A stretch of 64,000 nt of DNA from Anas platyrhynchos (GCF_047663525.1 NC_092621.1:76684501-76748500), one strand, 5' to 3'. Shown: positions 43,016 to 56,594, counted from the stretch's first letter. Numbers and translations: made by a program. Notes: a model not told the origin generated them from the letters alone.

Positions 43016-43932
43016 CCATGCCCCAAGGCTGCGGATCTCTTCTGGGCTTGATGCAAATCGGTTTGTGTTGTGGGTCCTGAAGTATAAGCTGGCAGCAGGC
43101 ACCCGCCCTCTTTATTTGGCAGGTCACCCTTTGGAAGGCGCTCTTCACACCCCTTGCTGACAGCTCTCACACTGCAAAGGGGGCAGCGCCAAGAGGAGAG
43201 GTGGGAGCTTCTTCTCGAGTGTCCCTGGTACTGGTGCCGGCGCCTGCTCCAGCTTTTGGTATTGGTGCTGATGGCTACGGCCTCTGCAGCTGGAAGCTGC
43301 AGGGCCGCTTGCGGTTTCCTGGTGTGGACGGCACGCCCTGGGCCTTGTCACAGTTGTCCAAGAGCCTCGTCTTCTCCCCTTTCCTGCAGGATCCAAAGGA
43401 AAGGCCATCAGTTTGGGTGGGGAAGAAGGGACAGAATTGTCCCAAGGCGTCAGTCAGTCCCCTAGCTGTGGGGTGTGTTGAAGTGAGGCTGTTCCCAGGC
43501 TTCAGCTGGACCGGTGCACACTTACTCTGTCTGTGCTCTCCTCAGGGGCTGTGGCTCTTCCTGCCTGCCCTCTGGTGCCTTCAGGCTCGCACCGCTCTGG
43601 CCTTTGTCATTCTGATTCATCCTCTCCTTCAGCTTCTCATTGTACTCCATTCTCAGTTGGAATGAAGGACGTTGGTCATGCTCCATCGGCTGGTGAAAGT
43701 TTTTCTGCAAAACCAGAAGAGAGTCTCCTAGAGAACTGCCTCCGAGGCTGCCTCTCCCAGTGTACTGCTGCAGGAACTGGCTGTGAGCAGCTGCGGGCTA
43801 CCCTCTCCAATGGGGTCTCTTTCCAACAGCCAGCACTTTCAAGGTGTGATAAATTAGTGGGGGTTTGTTCATTGTCTTTGAGGAATTTGGAGAATCTGCT
43901 GAGGAGATAAGGTTGTACAATTTAACGGCCTT
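43016..43932 (-). pseudogene. Scrambled CCDC81-like fragment between units 1 and 2
   Basis: On the minus strand it holds, out of normal order: an exon C2 copy with its upstream intron (43526-43850), intron pieces (about 43400-43520), a piece like the end of exon C4 (about 43087-43127, keeping AATAAA), and an exon 6-like piece (43014-43089). The stretch 43128-43380 is not recognised. The C4 and exon 6 pieces are diverged from the live copies, while the C2 piece is nearly identical. Confidence 0.7.
43526..43704 (-). pseudogene. Orphan exon C2 with intact splice signals
   Basis: 179 nt, the full length of exon C2, with acceptor (ttttgcag) and donor (gtaagt) kept and the frame open. It codes AQTE at its end where gene copies have AQSE. 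It lies about 1.65 kb downstream of the R2 stop codon on the same strand, so it could be spliced into read-through transcripts; that is speculation. Confidence 0.7.
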
Positions 43933-44060
43933 TCAATTTTTGTATTTGCCAGGATCAGCTAAATCCTTGTTGGGAAGAGATTTGTTAAAACAATCAGGAG
44001 CATGCATAAAGTTTTGCCCAAGGAGCTCCAAGTAAAAGAGACGCAGCTTATCTTATCTTC
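43933..44060 (+). mobile_element. ERV protease remnant at start of unit 2
   Basis: Tandem copy. Here it is joined on its left to the scrambled gene fragment ending at 43932. Confidence 0.65.
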
Positions 44061-44451
44061 CCTATGAGGAAAGGCAGAGAGACCTAGGTCTGTTCAGCCT
44101 GGAGAAAAGAAGACTGAGAGGGGATCTCATCAATGCGTAGAAATAGCTGAGGTGTGGGAGACAGAGGGATTTGGCCAACCTCTTTTCAGTGGTTTGTGGA
44201 GACAGGACAAGGAGTAATGGCCACAAGATAGAGCACAGGAAGTTCCGCACCAACATGCCAAAGAACCTCTTCACGGGGAGGGTGACGGAGCACTGGGACA
44301 GGCTGCCCAGGGAGGTTGTGGAGTCTCCTTCTCTGGAGATATTCAAGGCCCGTCTGGACGCCTACCTGGGCAGCCTGCTTTGGTGGAAGGGTTGGACCCG
44401 ATGATCTTTCGAGGTCCCTTCCAACCCCTCCAGTTCTGTGATTCTGTGACT
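44061..44451 (+). mobile_element. CR1 LINE 3' end, unit 2
   Basis: Tandem copy of the unit 1 CR1. It codes IFKAR like the left copy, whereas units 1 and 3 code IFEAR. Confidence 0.92.
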
Positions 44452-44872
44452 CAGCTAATCCAATTTTTAAGTTAATACAGGTACCAAAAGTACTCTGGTG
44501 CCTAGTGAAATCCTGGAGCACATCTACCCCAAATTCAAAACTGACCATGTGTGATTTACCATGTTGGACTTGAAAGATGCCTTCTTTTGTCAAAAAGCAT
44601 TTGCCTTTGTGTGAGAAAATCCATAAAATGGCAGAAAGATTCAGTTGTCTTGGACAGGGTTACCTCAAGGGCTTAAAATAGCCTGACGATGTTTGGTAAT
44701 CAGCTAGCAAAGGAGCTTGAGGCTTGGAGCTCACTCCCAGGCAAAGGCACAGTATGTAGATGACCTAATAGCCACAACTATGCAAGAGGAATATATATAT
44801 TCAGTGGACTATAAACTTGTTGATTTTTGGGGGGATTAAGTGGGGACAGCGTATCTCAAGAAAAGGCCCAAT
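44452..44872 (+). mobile_element. ERV reverse-transcriptase remnant, unit 2
   Basis: Tandem copy of 30138-30558. Confidence 0.78.
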
Positions 44873-44952
44873 TCGATCAATATTGAAGTGGATGTCTGAG
44901 GCAATCTGCTCAAAGTCCAGCGGAGCAAATAGTGCCTCGGCTAAAAAACCAC
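44872..44952 (-). pseudogene. Decayed HU-domain exon, unit 2
   Basis: Copy of 30558-30638 offset by 14,314 bp. Confidence 0.73.
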
Positions 44953-45351
44953 CTTTTCTTTTTTTGCACATTGAACCTGGAAAAGCAGAGTACTTCTAGT
45001 GAAGGTCTAAAGTGCTGAGAGGGCATGTGGAGAAAACCCCAAAGGAATCCCCAAAGCAGGAGAATGGGTCTGTGGGCCCACAAATGGTAGAACGGATGGC
45101 AAGGAAGGTGTCCCAGAGACAGAAGCCTGCTTGTCATTCCCGGCCATTGTTGCAAAGCAGCAAGTCCCTGGTGGCAGATAGTCCTCGTCAACACTGCGAG
45201 AAGCCCTCTGCCGCAGGGCCTGAGGCCCCCCTGCACGAGCTGCCCTCCACCGGGAGAGGTGGCTCGCAACCATGGGAGCAGTACCGGGAGTTGCAGGGCT
45301 TCTCCTCTCCTCCTTTGTGCAAAAAAAAAGGCCATGCAGGGAGCAGTGTGG

Positions 45352-48300
45352 TCAGTCCAGCTGGCAGCCCGCACCAGCACTCTTTATTCGGCCACTGACA
45401 GGCATCATCCTCTCCTTCAGCTTCTCATCGTATTCTTTTCTCATGTGGAAGGAAGGACGTCGGTCACACATCTGCAAGGAGTTGATGGGGTTCTGCAAAA
45501 CCAGAAGAGAGTCTCCTAAAGAACTGCTGCAAGGAGCTGAGGCTGCCCCTCCCAGTGCACTGCTGCAGGAACTCCCTCTGAGCAGCTGTGGGCTACCCTC
45601 TCCAATGGGGTCTCTTTCCAACAGCCAGCACTTTCAAGGCTGCAGCCCTTGCTCCCTGAGCCCAGGGCAGGGCCTGCCTTTTCTGCTTGCATGTGTGCTT
45701 CTGTGAAGGCAGGTGCCTCGCACAGCCTCACTTTAGTCTTCAGAGTGCAGGTCCAGCGGGCACTCATCCCTCGCAGGGAGGTACAGTCCCTCGGCAGACC
45801 CGTGCCCATGCCCAGCTCGCTGCTGGCTTTGCCCTTTGCTCACTGCAACAGCTCCTCCTGCATGGTAACGTGCAAGGGAGCGGGCAGACAGCAGGCAGCT
45901 GCCTGGCCAGGTGGGGACTGCAGTGCTGCCGTGCCGGAGACCTGCACTGCTCCCCTCCCTCCCAAGGAGAGAGCGAAGTGCCTGCTTGCGTTTTTTTTTT
46001 CCTCGGGGCTCGGAATCCATGTCATACCTTTCTTCGTTCAAAGAGCAGCTTCTGCGTCTTGGAATCATATTCTTTCCACGCTTCAGCTTGTCGTGTTTTG
46101 AGCCTGTGGGCCATCAGCGCTTGTTCCCGTTTTTCCTCTGTTAGAACACGCATATAGTGCACTCCCTGCAGGTAAGGAAAACACAATCGCATGCAGCATT
46201 AGTCTCCGGAACTTGGGCACAGGCAGGAGCACAGCGACAGGTGGGCAGCCAGAGCTGCTGCTTCTGCCCTGCTCTGGAATCTCCAAGGGGAAACGGGGCT
46301 GGGAAATGCCTATGGCGTACCGATGTTGCTGTTTTCTGAGCAGCAAAAGACAGGTGCTCACGGGGTTTAGTCTGTGGGTAAGCTGGAGGTTTTGGCTTCT
46401 TCAGCTCCTCCTCAGACCTCCCAGGAATTGGTGGCAGGAATCTAGAAAGACACAGCAGGCTTAGTTTATGGGAGTACACTTGGAGGCACTTACTCAGAGC
46501 TGGGCTCGCAGCTCACAACTTAGCTCCAGCACCACAAGGTGCTTCTGCAGGAGGAAGACCACGACCACACCAGGACAACAGCTGTCCCTTTGGTGTTTCC
46601 AGTGCCTTTTGGCATGAGCACGTTCAGTGCAGCCCAGGGAAACATCTCACTGGCACAAAAGCATCTGACTTCCTCCACTTGTGTGGGGAAGAAGGGACAG
46701 AATTGCCCCAAGGCCTCACTCGGGCCCCTAGCTGCGGGATGTGTTGTTACAACCCGTGCAGACGCACACCATCAGACACGGCCCCCTTGGCCCTTTGCAC
46801 CCACAGCCTTCCCCTCGGGACCTGTGTCATGCCTCAGTGATGGGGTGCAGAGAGGTCCCTGGGTTGGCATCACACCCAGCTCCTTCCCGTGTCATGAGGA
46901 AGGGGAAGACGACAAGCCGTGGAACCCCAGAACACGGCTCAGGGGCTCAGGGCCTCCAGGGCTGTTTCCAGGTCTCAGCTGGACCAGTGCACACTTACTC
47001 TGTCTGTGTTGCCTTCGTTGGCTTTGTCTCTTCCTTCGAGGCATCTGGTGCCTTCTTACTTGCAGGGCTTTGGCCTTTGACATTCTCTTTCATCCTGTCC
47101 TTCAGCTTCTTGTCATACTCCCTTCTTACAATGCTCGAAGGACGTTGGTCACCCTCCAGGAGGTGGTAGACAGGGTTCTGCAAAACCAGAAGAGAGTCTC
47201 CTAAAGACCTGCTGCAAGGAGCTGAGGCTGACCCTCCCAGTGTAGTCCTGCAGGAAATGGCTCTGAGCAGCTGCGGGCTACCCTCTCCAATGGGGTCTCT
47301 TTCCAACAGACAGTGCTTTCAAGGCTGCAGCCCTTGCTCCCTAAGCCCAGGGCAGGGCCTGTTCTTTCTTCTTGCGTGTGTGCTTCTGCTGAGGCAGGTG
47401 CCTTGCACAGGCTCACTTTAGTCTTCAGGGCACAAATACTACGGACACTGCTCCCTTGCAGGGAGGTACGGTCCCTCAGCAGACCGGTGCCCATGCCCCG
47501 CTCGCTGCTGGCTTTGCCCTTTGCTTCTTGCAACAGCTCCTCCCGCACGGCAACGTGCAGGGGAGCGCGCAGACAGCAGGCACCTGCCTGGCCAGGTGGG
47601 GACTGCAACGCTGCTGTGCCGGAGACCTGCACTGCTCCCCTCCCTCCCAAGGAGTGGGGGAATTGCCTTCTTGGGGCTTTTCTTTCCTGGGGGCTCTGAA
47701 TGCGTGACATACCTGTTTTCGCTCTCTGCTCCTACTCCGTAGGATTGCATCATATTCCCCACCGATTTCATCTTCAAGCTCTGTGCGCTTGTGGGCCATG
47801 AGTATTCTGTACCGTCTTTCTTCCATCTGAGCACGCACAGAGCGCCACCTCTGCAGGCAAGGGAAACACAACCGCATGAAGCATTAGTCTCCCGGGGCTG
47901 GGCACAGGCAGGAGCACAGGGACGGTGGGCCGCCACATCTGCTGCTTCTGCCCTGCTCTGGAGTCTCCAAGGGGAAACCTGGTTTGGAAATGCCTATGGC
48001 GTACCGATGTTGGAGGGTCCTGAGGATTATCCAGGCACTCAGGGGTCTTAGGCTTTGGATGAGCTGGAGGGGTTGGTTTCTTCAGCTCCTCCTCAGACCT
48101 CCCAGGAATTGGTGGCAGGAATCTGAAAAGACACAGCAGGCTTAGCTTATGGGACTACACTTGGAGGCACTTACTCAGAGCTGGGCTCGCAGCTCACAAC
48201 TTAGCTCCAGCACCACAAGGTGCTTCTGCAGGAGGAAGACCACGACCACACCAGGACAACAGCTGTCCCTTTGGTGTTTCCAGTGCCTTTTGGCATGAGC

Positions 48301-51300
48301 ACATTCAGTGCAGCCAAGGGAAACATCTCACTGGCACAAAACCATCTGACTTCCTCCACTTGTGTGGGGAAGAAGGGACAGAAATGTCCCAAGGCCTCAC
48401 TCAGGCCCCTAGCTGTGGGATGTGTTGCTATGTCCCACGCAGACGCACACCATCAGACACGGCCCCCTTGGCCCTTTGCAGCCACAGCCTTCCCCTCAGG
48501 ACCTGGGTCGTGGAAAGGCCTGGGGATGCCCAGAGGCCCCTGGGCGTGGCATCGCACCCATCTCCTTCCAGTGTCAAGAGGAAGGGGAGGACTTCAAGCC
48601 CAGGAAACCTCAGAACATGGTGCAGGGGCTCAGGGCCTCCAGGGCTGTTCCCAAGCCTCAGCTGGACCGGTGCACACTTACTCTGACTGTGCTCTCCTCA
48701 GGGGCTGTGGCTCTTCCTGCCTCCCCTCTGGTGCCTTCAGGCTCGCACCGCTCTGGCCTTTGTCATTCTGATTCATCCTCTCCTTCAGCTTCTCATTGTA
48801 CTCCATTCTCAGTTGGAATGAAGGACGTTGGTCATGCTCCATCGGCTGGTGAAAGTTTTTCTGCAAAACCAGAAGAGAGTCTCCTAGAGAACTGCAGGAA
48901 GCAGCCGAGGCTGCCTCTCCCAGTGCACTGCTGCAGGAACTGGCTGTGAGCAGCTGCGGGCTACCCTCTCCAATGGGGTCTCTTTCCAACAGCCAGCACT
49001 TTCAAGGCTGCAGCCCTTGCTCCCTGAGCCCAGGGCAGGGCCTGCTTTTTCTGCTTGCGTGTGTGCTTCTGCTGAGGCAGGTGCCTCGCACAGGCTCACT
49101 TTAGCCTTCAGGGTGCAGGTCCAGCGGGCACACATCCCTCGCAGGGAGGTACAGACCCTTGGCAGACCCGTGCCCACGCCCAGCTCTCTGCTGGCTCTGC
49201 CCTTTGCTTCTTGCAACAGCTCCTCCCGCATGGCAACGTGCAGGGGAGCACGCAGACAGCAGGCAGCTGCCTGGCCAGGTGGGGACTGCAACGCTGCCGT
49301 GCCGGTGACCTGCACTGCTCCCCTGCCTCCCAAGGAGCAGGGGAAATGCCTGCTGGGACATTTTCTTCCTGGGGGCTCTGAACGCATGTCATACCTGCTT
49401 GTGCTCCATCATCAGCTTTTGAAGCGTGGAATCATATTGGTTCCATGTTTCAGCCTCAAGATTTTTCATCTTATGGGCCTTCAGTATGCGGAGCCTTCTT
49501 TCTTCTATCTTAGCGCGTACAGAGCGCGCTCCCTGCAGGCAAGGGAAACACATCCGCACGCAGCGTTAGTTTCCTGGGGCTGGGCACAGGCAGGAGCACA
49601 GGGACGGTGGGCAGCCACATCTGCTGCTTCTGTCCTGCTCTGGAATCTCCAAGGGGAAGCGGGGCTGGGAAATGCCTATGGCGTACCGGTGTTGAAGTGT
49701 CCTGAGCAAAAGCCCCGTGCTCAGGTGTCCTAGGCTTTGCATGAGCTGGAGGTGTTGGCTTCTTCAGCTCCTCCTCAGATTCCTCATAAATTGGTGGCAG
49801 GAATCTAGAAAGACACAGCAGGCTTAGCATATGGGACTACACTTGGAGGCACTTACTCAGAGCTGGGCTCGCAGCTCACACCTTATCTCCAGCACCACAA
49901 GGTGCTTCTGCAGGAGGAAGACCACGACCACACCAGGACAACAGCTGTCCCTTTGGTGTTTCCAGTGCCTTTTGGCATGAGCACGTTCAGTGCAGCCCAG
50001 GGAAACATCTCACTGGCACAAAAGCATCTGACTTCCTCCACTTGTGTGGGGAAGAAGGGACAGAAATGTCCCAAGGCCTCACTCAGGCCCCTAGCTGTGG
50101 GGTGTGTTGTTACAACCCAAGCAGACGCACACCATCAGACACAGCTGCCTTGGCCCTTTGCACCCACAGCCTTCCCCTTGGGACCTGTGTCATGCCTCGG
50201 TTGTGGGGTTCAGAGAGATCCCTGGGTTGCCATCGCACCCAGCTCCTTCCCATGTCACGAGGAAGGGGAAGACGACAAGCCGTGGAACCCCAGAACACGG
50301 GTCATGGCCTCCAGGGCTGTTTCCGGGTCTCAGCTGGACCGGTGCACACTTACTTTTTCTGTGCTGTCCTCGGTTGCTGTGGCACTTGCTGCCACCCCTT
50401 TGGTGCCTTCAGGCTCGTAGGCATTTGGCCTTTCAACTTGTCCTTTATTCTCCGCTTCAGCATCTGATCATACTCCTTTCTCACGATGTGGGTAGGAACT
50501 CGTGTGCACTTGAGTATTTGGCAGAAATATTTCTGCAAAACCAGAAGAGAGTCTCCTAGAGAACTGCTGCAAGCAGCTGAGGCTGCTACTCCCAGTGCGC
50601 TCCTGCAGGAAATGGCTCTGAGCAGCAGCAGGCCACCCTCTCCAAAGGGGTCTCCTTCCAACAGACGGTGCTTTCAAGGCTGCAGCCCTTGCTCCCTGAG
50701 CCCAGGGCAGGGCCTGCCTTTTCTGCTTGCATGTGTGCTTCTGTGAAGGCAGGTGCCTCGCACAGGCTCACTTTAGTCTTCAGGGTGCAGGTACAGCGGG
50801 CACACATCCCTCGCAGGGAGGTACAGACCCTTGGCAGATTCGTGCCCATGCCCAGCTCTCTGCTGGCTCTGCCCTTTGCTAACTGCAACAGCTCCTCCCG
50901 CATGGCAACGTGCAGGGGAGCGCGCAGACAGCAGGCACCTGCCTGGCCAGGTGGGGACTGCAACGCTGCCGTGCCGGAGACCTGCACTGCTCCCCTCCCT
51001 CCCAAGGAGCAGGGCAAAAGCCTGCTGGGGGCATTTTTTCCTAGGCTCTCTGAAAACATGCCATGCTCCTTGCTCCTACTCCATATGCATACACAGCATA
51101 GGTCCCACATTTCAGCTTCAATCTTTCTGAGCCTGTGGACCATCAGTATTCATGCCCGTCTTCTATCTGAGCGCGCACAGAGCGCACTCCCTGCAGGCAA
51201 GGGAAACACATCCGCACGCAGCGTTAGTCTCCTGGGGCTGGGCACAGGCAGGAGCATGGGGACAGTGGGCAGCAACAGCTGCTGCTTCTGCCTTGCTCTG

Positions 51301-51456
51301 GAACCCCCAAAGTGAAACGGGACTGACAAATGCCTATGGCGTACCATTGGTGGAGTGTCCTTATAACAAGCCGGGATTATGGATGACCGTTGATAAGCTG
51401 AAGGTGTTGGTTTCTTCAGCTCCTCCTCAGACCTCTCATGAATTGGTGGCAGGAAT
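45352..51456 (-). repeat. Four exon-triplet modules of gene R2
   Basis: Module 1 is 49805-51456, module 2 is 48123-49804, module 3 is 46442-48122 and module 4 is 45352-46441, on the minus strand. Confidence 0.9.
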
Positions 51457-54320
51457 CTAGTAAGACACAGCAAGTTTAGCTTATGGGAGGCAGTTTCTAA
51501 AGGGCGGGCTCGCAGCTCACATCTTAGCTCCAGCAGCAAGAGCACAGCGAGTCCCCTAACTCCGCCACAACACTTCTCCAGCAGGCTCACCTGGCTTGTT
51601 CACGCTGCTTGTCTGCCTCCTCCTTTCTTTTCTTCTCTGCCCTCTTGGCTTGAGAAACCCTCCTCCGAGCCATCACCACCGGGTCCAGCACACTCACTGC
51701 AAGAGAACAGCACGATGTCACCTCTGTGTCTGTGCAGGGGAGCGGCAGCAGCAGCAGAGCTGCTCAGCCATGTCCACCCACACTCATTGCCACCGCTGGG
51801 AGCCACCACTCCTGGGGCATTTTATCCCACACAGCTGCCTTCTCTCGCATCCCCCACACATCAACATTGGCTCTCCTGCCCTGCGAGGACAAAAGGAGAA
51901 CACGCAACCCCCTGCCAGGAGCCCACTGGGACATTACATTTTCGGCCACCCATGCCCCAAGGCTGCGGATCCCTTCTGGGCTTGATGCAAACTGCTTTGC
52001 GTCGTGGGTCCCGAAGTATAAGCCTGGAAACAGGAAGACAGCAGTTGTCAAATAAGGCACTATGTTCCCTTGGTGCCCCACACTAAGAAGCTGCTGGCAG
52101 GGCTCTTTGGGAGCTACTGCCGAGCCTCTGGAGGACACAATGGCCTGTGCGAGCTGAGGGGCCCCACAGCCTCCAGCAGCTTCTTCCCATGCTTCTTATG
52201 CCTTACTGCCAGAGCCAACACAAGTCCTCCTCGCTGTCCCCTCACACCCTCCCACCGCTCTCAGGGACCCTCAACTGCAGACTGGCCGCTTCATCTGCAC
52301 TGCCCAGAAGTGCTGACTGAGCAGGGGGTCAACCTGGAAGGCCTCCCAGGAACGAGCTGGTCCTGCCTCGCTCTGGCAGGAGAGAAGCATCAAGAAGACG
52401 CTGCACCCAAAGCACGAGCTGGGCACCCGCTCCCCTGGCCAGCCAGATGTTGCAGAAGAGATGGCACTCACGTTGGTAGTGTGAGGAACGTATTTCCACT
52501 GATGCGAGTATATCTGTTTTTGCCGTTGAAGGCAAGCATATCCATCATCTTGGAGTTCTGCAATAGGACAGACACACGTCAGCAGAAGCCAAGGATATGT
52601 GCTCCTTGCTCCCAAAGGTAGCAAATGTTCCCACTACTCAGGAACACGGCTACCTCTCCAAAATCCTCGCCCCACTTTGTCCTTTGGTGTCATTAGCCCC
52701 TCACACAAACAGGCCAAGGTGCTACCAACAGTTTGTGTAGCTCCTCCAGCCTGTCTCACGCAATGGTGAGGCAGGCAAGGAGAAAGCAGTTTGAGAGAGC
52801 TTTGACAGCATTGCCAGAGCTGCAAGCTGCCCTGGAGACATGATCCGCTCACCGTGAGAAGAGCTTCACGCATATTGCGTGTGTCATCCACGTCCAGCAG
52901 GAAATCAGTGTAATAGTTCATGGTGACCACTCTTCTTCGCACAGTAAGAATGCCAATGCCCTTGAAGAAGAATTCCACATCCTGGTTGTCCAAGAGGCCA
53001 CCAGCGTAGAGAAGCAGGGTCTCGTGGATGCACTGCTCTACTATTTGTGGTCGGAAGTAGATGTGTGCGGCAATTTTCTCAATGTCCAGCGGATCAATGA
53101 ATGTCTCGACTAGAAAACAACCATGAAGGAACAATGTCAGTCCTCACTCAGTTCAGCAAACTCACAGACGAAGTGTGTGCAGCGCCCAGCCCTCGCGCAA
53201 TGCTGTGCCACGGGGAAGGTCCTTGCCAGCTTTGGCCACATCTCCAGAGCAGAGCAGATGGGGAACAGAAGGCCAAGGGAAGCTTTGCCACGTGCTACGA
53301 GCATCCTGCTAGAGGGTGGGATGAGCTGCAGAGACGGGGCTGACTCCCAGGGCAGGGGCATGTTCTGGGATGCTGTATGTGCACCCACACTCAGCCTCTC
53401 CATGGTGCAAGAGACTTTGCTCTGCCGTGGCACAGGCACGACTGCATGGAGCAAAAGGCAAGGGCTGCAGAGGGAAAGCAAAGCAAAAATCTTCTTACTA
53501 GGAATTCTGCTCTCAGCACACTTGAGCTTGTAAAATATCTTCATGAACCTGCAGGGCTTGAATATGGGTTTCCGGACAACCATAGCCTTGCCATCCGCAC
53601 CAGTGGTCTTCGCTGACACAACGGCAAATGTCCCGATTCCAATATTCACCGCCTGAAAACGCAAGCAAGAAGAGGGACCAATGGCAGTGCTGGGCAGAGC
53701 TGGAAGGGTGCTGGGTGACTTGCTGGCCCTGAAGATGGTGCTGTGTGGCCCAGGTCCAAAGGGGCAAGATGGGCCAGGGGCAGGATGTAAGGCTCACCTT
53801 CTTCTGCAACAGCTGCCTTCTGATGTATCTGCACGTACTATTCCACACTTGGGCGATTTCTGGAAAGCGAAAGACAGATGCCAAGATGCTGTGAGTTGGC
53901 AATGCCCATGAAGTCTGAACCCCCATCGCCACAGAGGTGACAGTGGTGTGCGATCAAGCTCTGCCTTGCCCTCAACCAGCACTCGCACTGCTGGGGCAAG
54001 CTGCTGCACAGCTCCTGAACCTTGCCCAGCTTGCAAGAAGCCCACACTGTGCCCAGGACAGGCCTGGGGAGGGAGGGGAGGCGTTAGATGCACTTTGGGA
54101 AGCACATTGGATGCACTCAGGGCTCTCCTTGCAGATGCCAGGACCCTTCAGAAGACCTTCCCCCGGCAGCCCCAGCCCCAAGCTTTCCACAGCTCACGTC
54201 CGTCTTTGCGACAACAGCGCTCCCACAAGGGCCCCCCAGGGCCTTACCTTTCCTGGTGAGCTCCTTAATTAATGAAAGGTCCTCAGGCTTCAAGGGGTTG
54301 AACAGCACGTAGTGCCTCAT
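45352..54320 (-). CDS. CCDC81-like: CCDC81-like protein, gene copy R2
   Basis: Direct tandem copy of R1, 14,314 bp away. Exons in transcript order: 54248-54320, 53798-53859, 53499-53652, 52853-53109, 52472-52557, 51938-52023, 51591-51696, A1 51345-51456, C1 50354-50532, A2 49687-49804, B2 49395-49532, C2 48682-48860, A3 48005-48122, B3 47713-47850, C3 46999-47177, A4 46321-46441, B4 46028-46165, C4 45352-45492. Amino-acid differences from R1 include C3 V->L (KK-L-KDRM), C4 Q->R (VSG-R-IKS) and A3 Q->L (EC-L-D). A base change near 52637 puts a stop in the read-through of intron 4; this is intronic and does not touch the predicted protein. The promoter TATA box is retained. Confidence 0.84.
51060..51190 (-). 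pseudogene. Broken exon B of module 1 (gene R2)
   Basis: Same lesion as in L and R1, so the damage predates or has spread through the amplification. Confidence 0.78.
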
Positions 54321-54551
54321 CTTTACCCTAGCCTTACAGAAGCTGGTAAAGACGTGCTTTTCGTGCTACAAAACTCCCTTGGCTCCTCCTCCTTTTCCTC
54401 AACACTTCCCAACCAGCGTTCTCTACCACAGGCTCCCCTCGCCTTCTGCTGCTGGCAGAGCAGCTCCTGTGGAGCAGAATAGCGCTGGCGAGAGCAGCTC
54501 CAACACTTCCCAGGCCTTGCTGGGGAGTGTGGCCAGGCACGGCAGGGCCGG

Positions 54552-54559
54552 TATTTATA
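54552..54559 (-). promoter_or_regulatory. TATA box of gene R2
   Basis: Same element and spacing as for R1, offset by 14,314 bp. Confidence 0.63.
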
Positions 54560-55095
54560 GCCGAGCCCCACGACATCATCGAACGTGTCACAAAGGGTCG
54601 GCACCTCACAGGCCACCCACATCTTGCCTCAGCATGGGCAGGGGTGCAGAGTGAGGCCCCTGACGGGGCGGTGCAGACACCTCTGCCTCCATCTCTCACC
54701 TCAGCTTGTTACCATATGCTCCTGTTACTCCGTTTTCTTTGATATACTGCCTCCACCTTTCCAGCACCCCCACGTCCATTGCAATTACAGGTGTGAGGAG
54801 GACACATTTTGGACTTCACTCCCTTGTGTGAGTGAGGCTGGTTTGAGCTCAGGCTGAATATAGGTATCACTGCAGTACCTGTAGAGAATTTGTTCAGCTC
54901 ACTGCTCAAAACAAGACCCCAGCCTGGTTTTGCCAGGCTCTGCGCAAACCGTGTCCTAACAAGCTGGAGGCTGCAGTAAGGCTCCTTGCCAGTCAGGCCC
55001 AGCTTAGTTGCATATGCTCCTTCAAAGTGTTCTTCCAGAGCATGGCTGTTTTCTTCAGGCTGCTTTTGATGTTCAGGTGAATTCTTTGCTTTCAA

Positions 55096-55258
55096 AATCA
55101 AGAGAATCACGGAACCATAGATCAGAGAGGAATCATGGATCCTCTCAAGCAGGGCCACCTACAGCAGGTTGCCGAGGAGCATGCACAGGCTGCTGTTGAG
55201 GATCTCTGTTGGGGGAGACTCCACAGCCTCTCTGGGCACCCTGTGCCAGTTCTCTGTC
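55096..55258 (-). mobile_element. Old CR1 3' end fragment, unit 2
   Basis: Tandem copy of 40782-40944. Confidence 0.7.
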
Positions 55259-56594
55259 ACAGGTGTCCCTTACGCCCGAGTGTGGATGTTTTATTTTGTT
55301 TATTAATTTATTTATTAATTTCTGAGAGAAACACTTGACTGTCTCTGCCTGTGTGCAGGTTTCTGACTGGGGAGTGTGAGAAACAAAGATGATGTTGTTG
55401 CAGTAGAATACCACTGAGTGTGGCTGCTTTATTGTTCGTTTGTTTGTTTGCTCTGTTGTTGTTTCTTTTTTTTTTTTTTTTCTTTTAATTATTTTTATTC
55501 TATTTGTTTATTTATTTCTTTATTTATTTTTCTGAGAGAGACACTGACCTCTCTCTGCCTGCGTGCAGGTTTCTTACTTGGGAGACAGCAAGCAAAGATG
55601 ACAAGAGTTGTTCATCTCCTTAATCTGCTGATCTTATCAGCAAGGGTTAGAGGGAAAATGAGATGGGAGGGGAGTCGGGACCTCGCTGTGACTGTTCCAA
55701 GGGAAGATGCAGGGTATATAATAAATAACGCTGTTTTTTATTTTGTGCTGTGCTGTTTTACTTTCTCTTCCCATTGAAATCTTACTTTTATGTCTCAAGG
55801 GATGAACAACCTTTTCCTTCTTTGATCCTACCGTATGCTGTGTTTGTTCTAGTTTGCCCTGTCCTTCACAACACCGGTCCCATCTTCTCTGAATTTCCCC
55901 TGACGTTGCACTTGTGTTTAGGCTGTTAGTTTTCAGGAGGACACATTTGGGACTTCGCTTCCTTCCGTGAGGCTGGGTTAAGCTCTGAATTACACACTTG
56001 TTGAATACTACTAGCAGTGTGGTAGCAGCAGAGCATTTGTGCAGCTCAGTACTCAACTCTCTTTCTGCAGGGCTGCACTTCAGCCATCAGTCCCCCTGTC
56101 TATATGCAATACCCTCTTCTTGTCTTCCAAGCCAGTCCTTTCATTAGATAATTTTAAGCAGTTTATCAAGCATGATTTCCTCCTGGTGAACCTGAGAAGG
56201 CTGGGGGTGCACAGGGAGGTGGGAGGGGACACGGCCAGGACAGCTGACCCCAACTGGCCAAAGGGATGTCCCATAGCATGTGGTGTCATGTGGGACAATA
56301 ACGCTGGGGGGGTTGGCAGGAGAGGTCACTGTTGCTCAGGGACCAGGTGGGCATCAGTTGGCTTGTGGTGACCAGCTGCATTGTGCATCACCTGCTTCTT
56401 TTATTTGTGTTATTGTTTTCTGATTTTTTCCCTTTCTTTATTCCTTTGTAAACTGTCCTGATCTAAACCCTTTTTTGTCACATTTTCTCCTCACTTTCCT
56501 TTGAGTAGGGGTAGGGTGAGAGACCGGTGTGGTAAAGCTGAGCTAGCCATCACTGTGAAAGCACCTCATGGCTAACACTGTTTTCTTTTGCTAA

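Larger units (their letters stand above)
29619..43932 (-). repeat. Tandem amplicon unit 1 (14,314 bp)
   Basis: This unit is repeated directly at +14,314 and +28,628. The boundary is read where 29619 (tcaatttttgtatttgcc) matches 43933 and 58247 while the preceding bases differ. Contents in plus coordinates: protease remnant, CR1 (+), reverse-transcriptase remnant (+), decayed HU-type exon (-), gene R1 (-), its promoter, an upstream retroviral remnant, a truncated exon 1 copy, and a scrambled gene fragment (43016-43932). Every homologous gene feature compared shows the same 14,314 offset, so units 1 and 2 differ mainly by substitutions. Confidence 0.95.
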
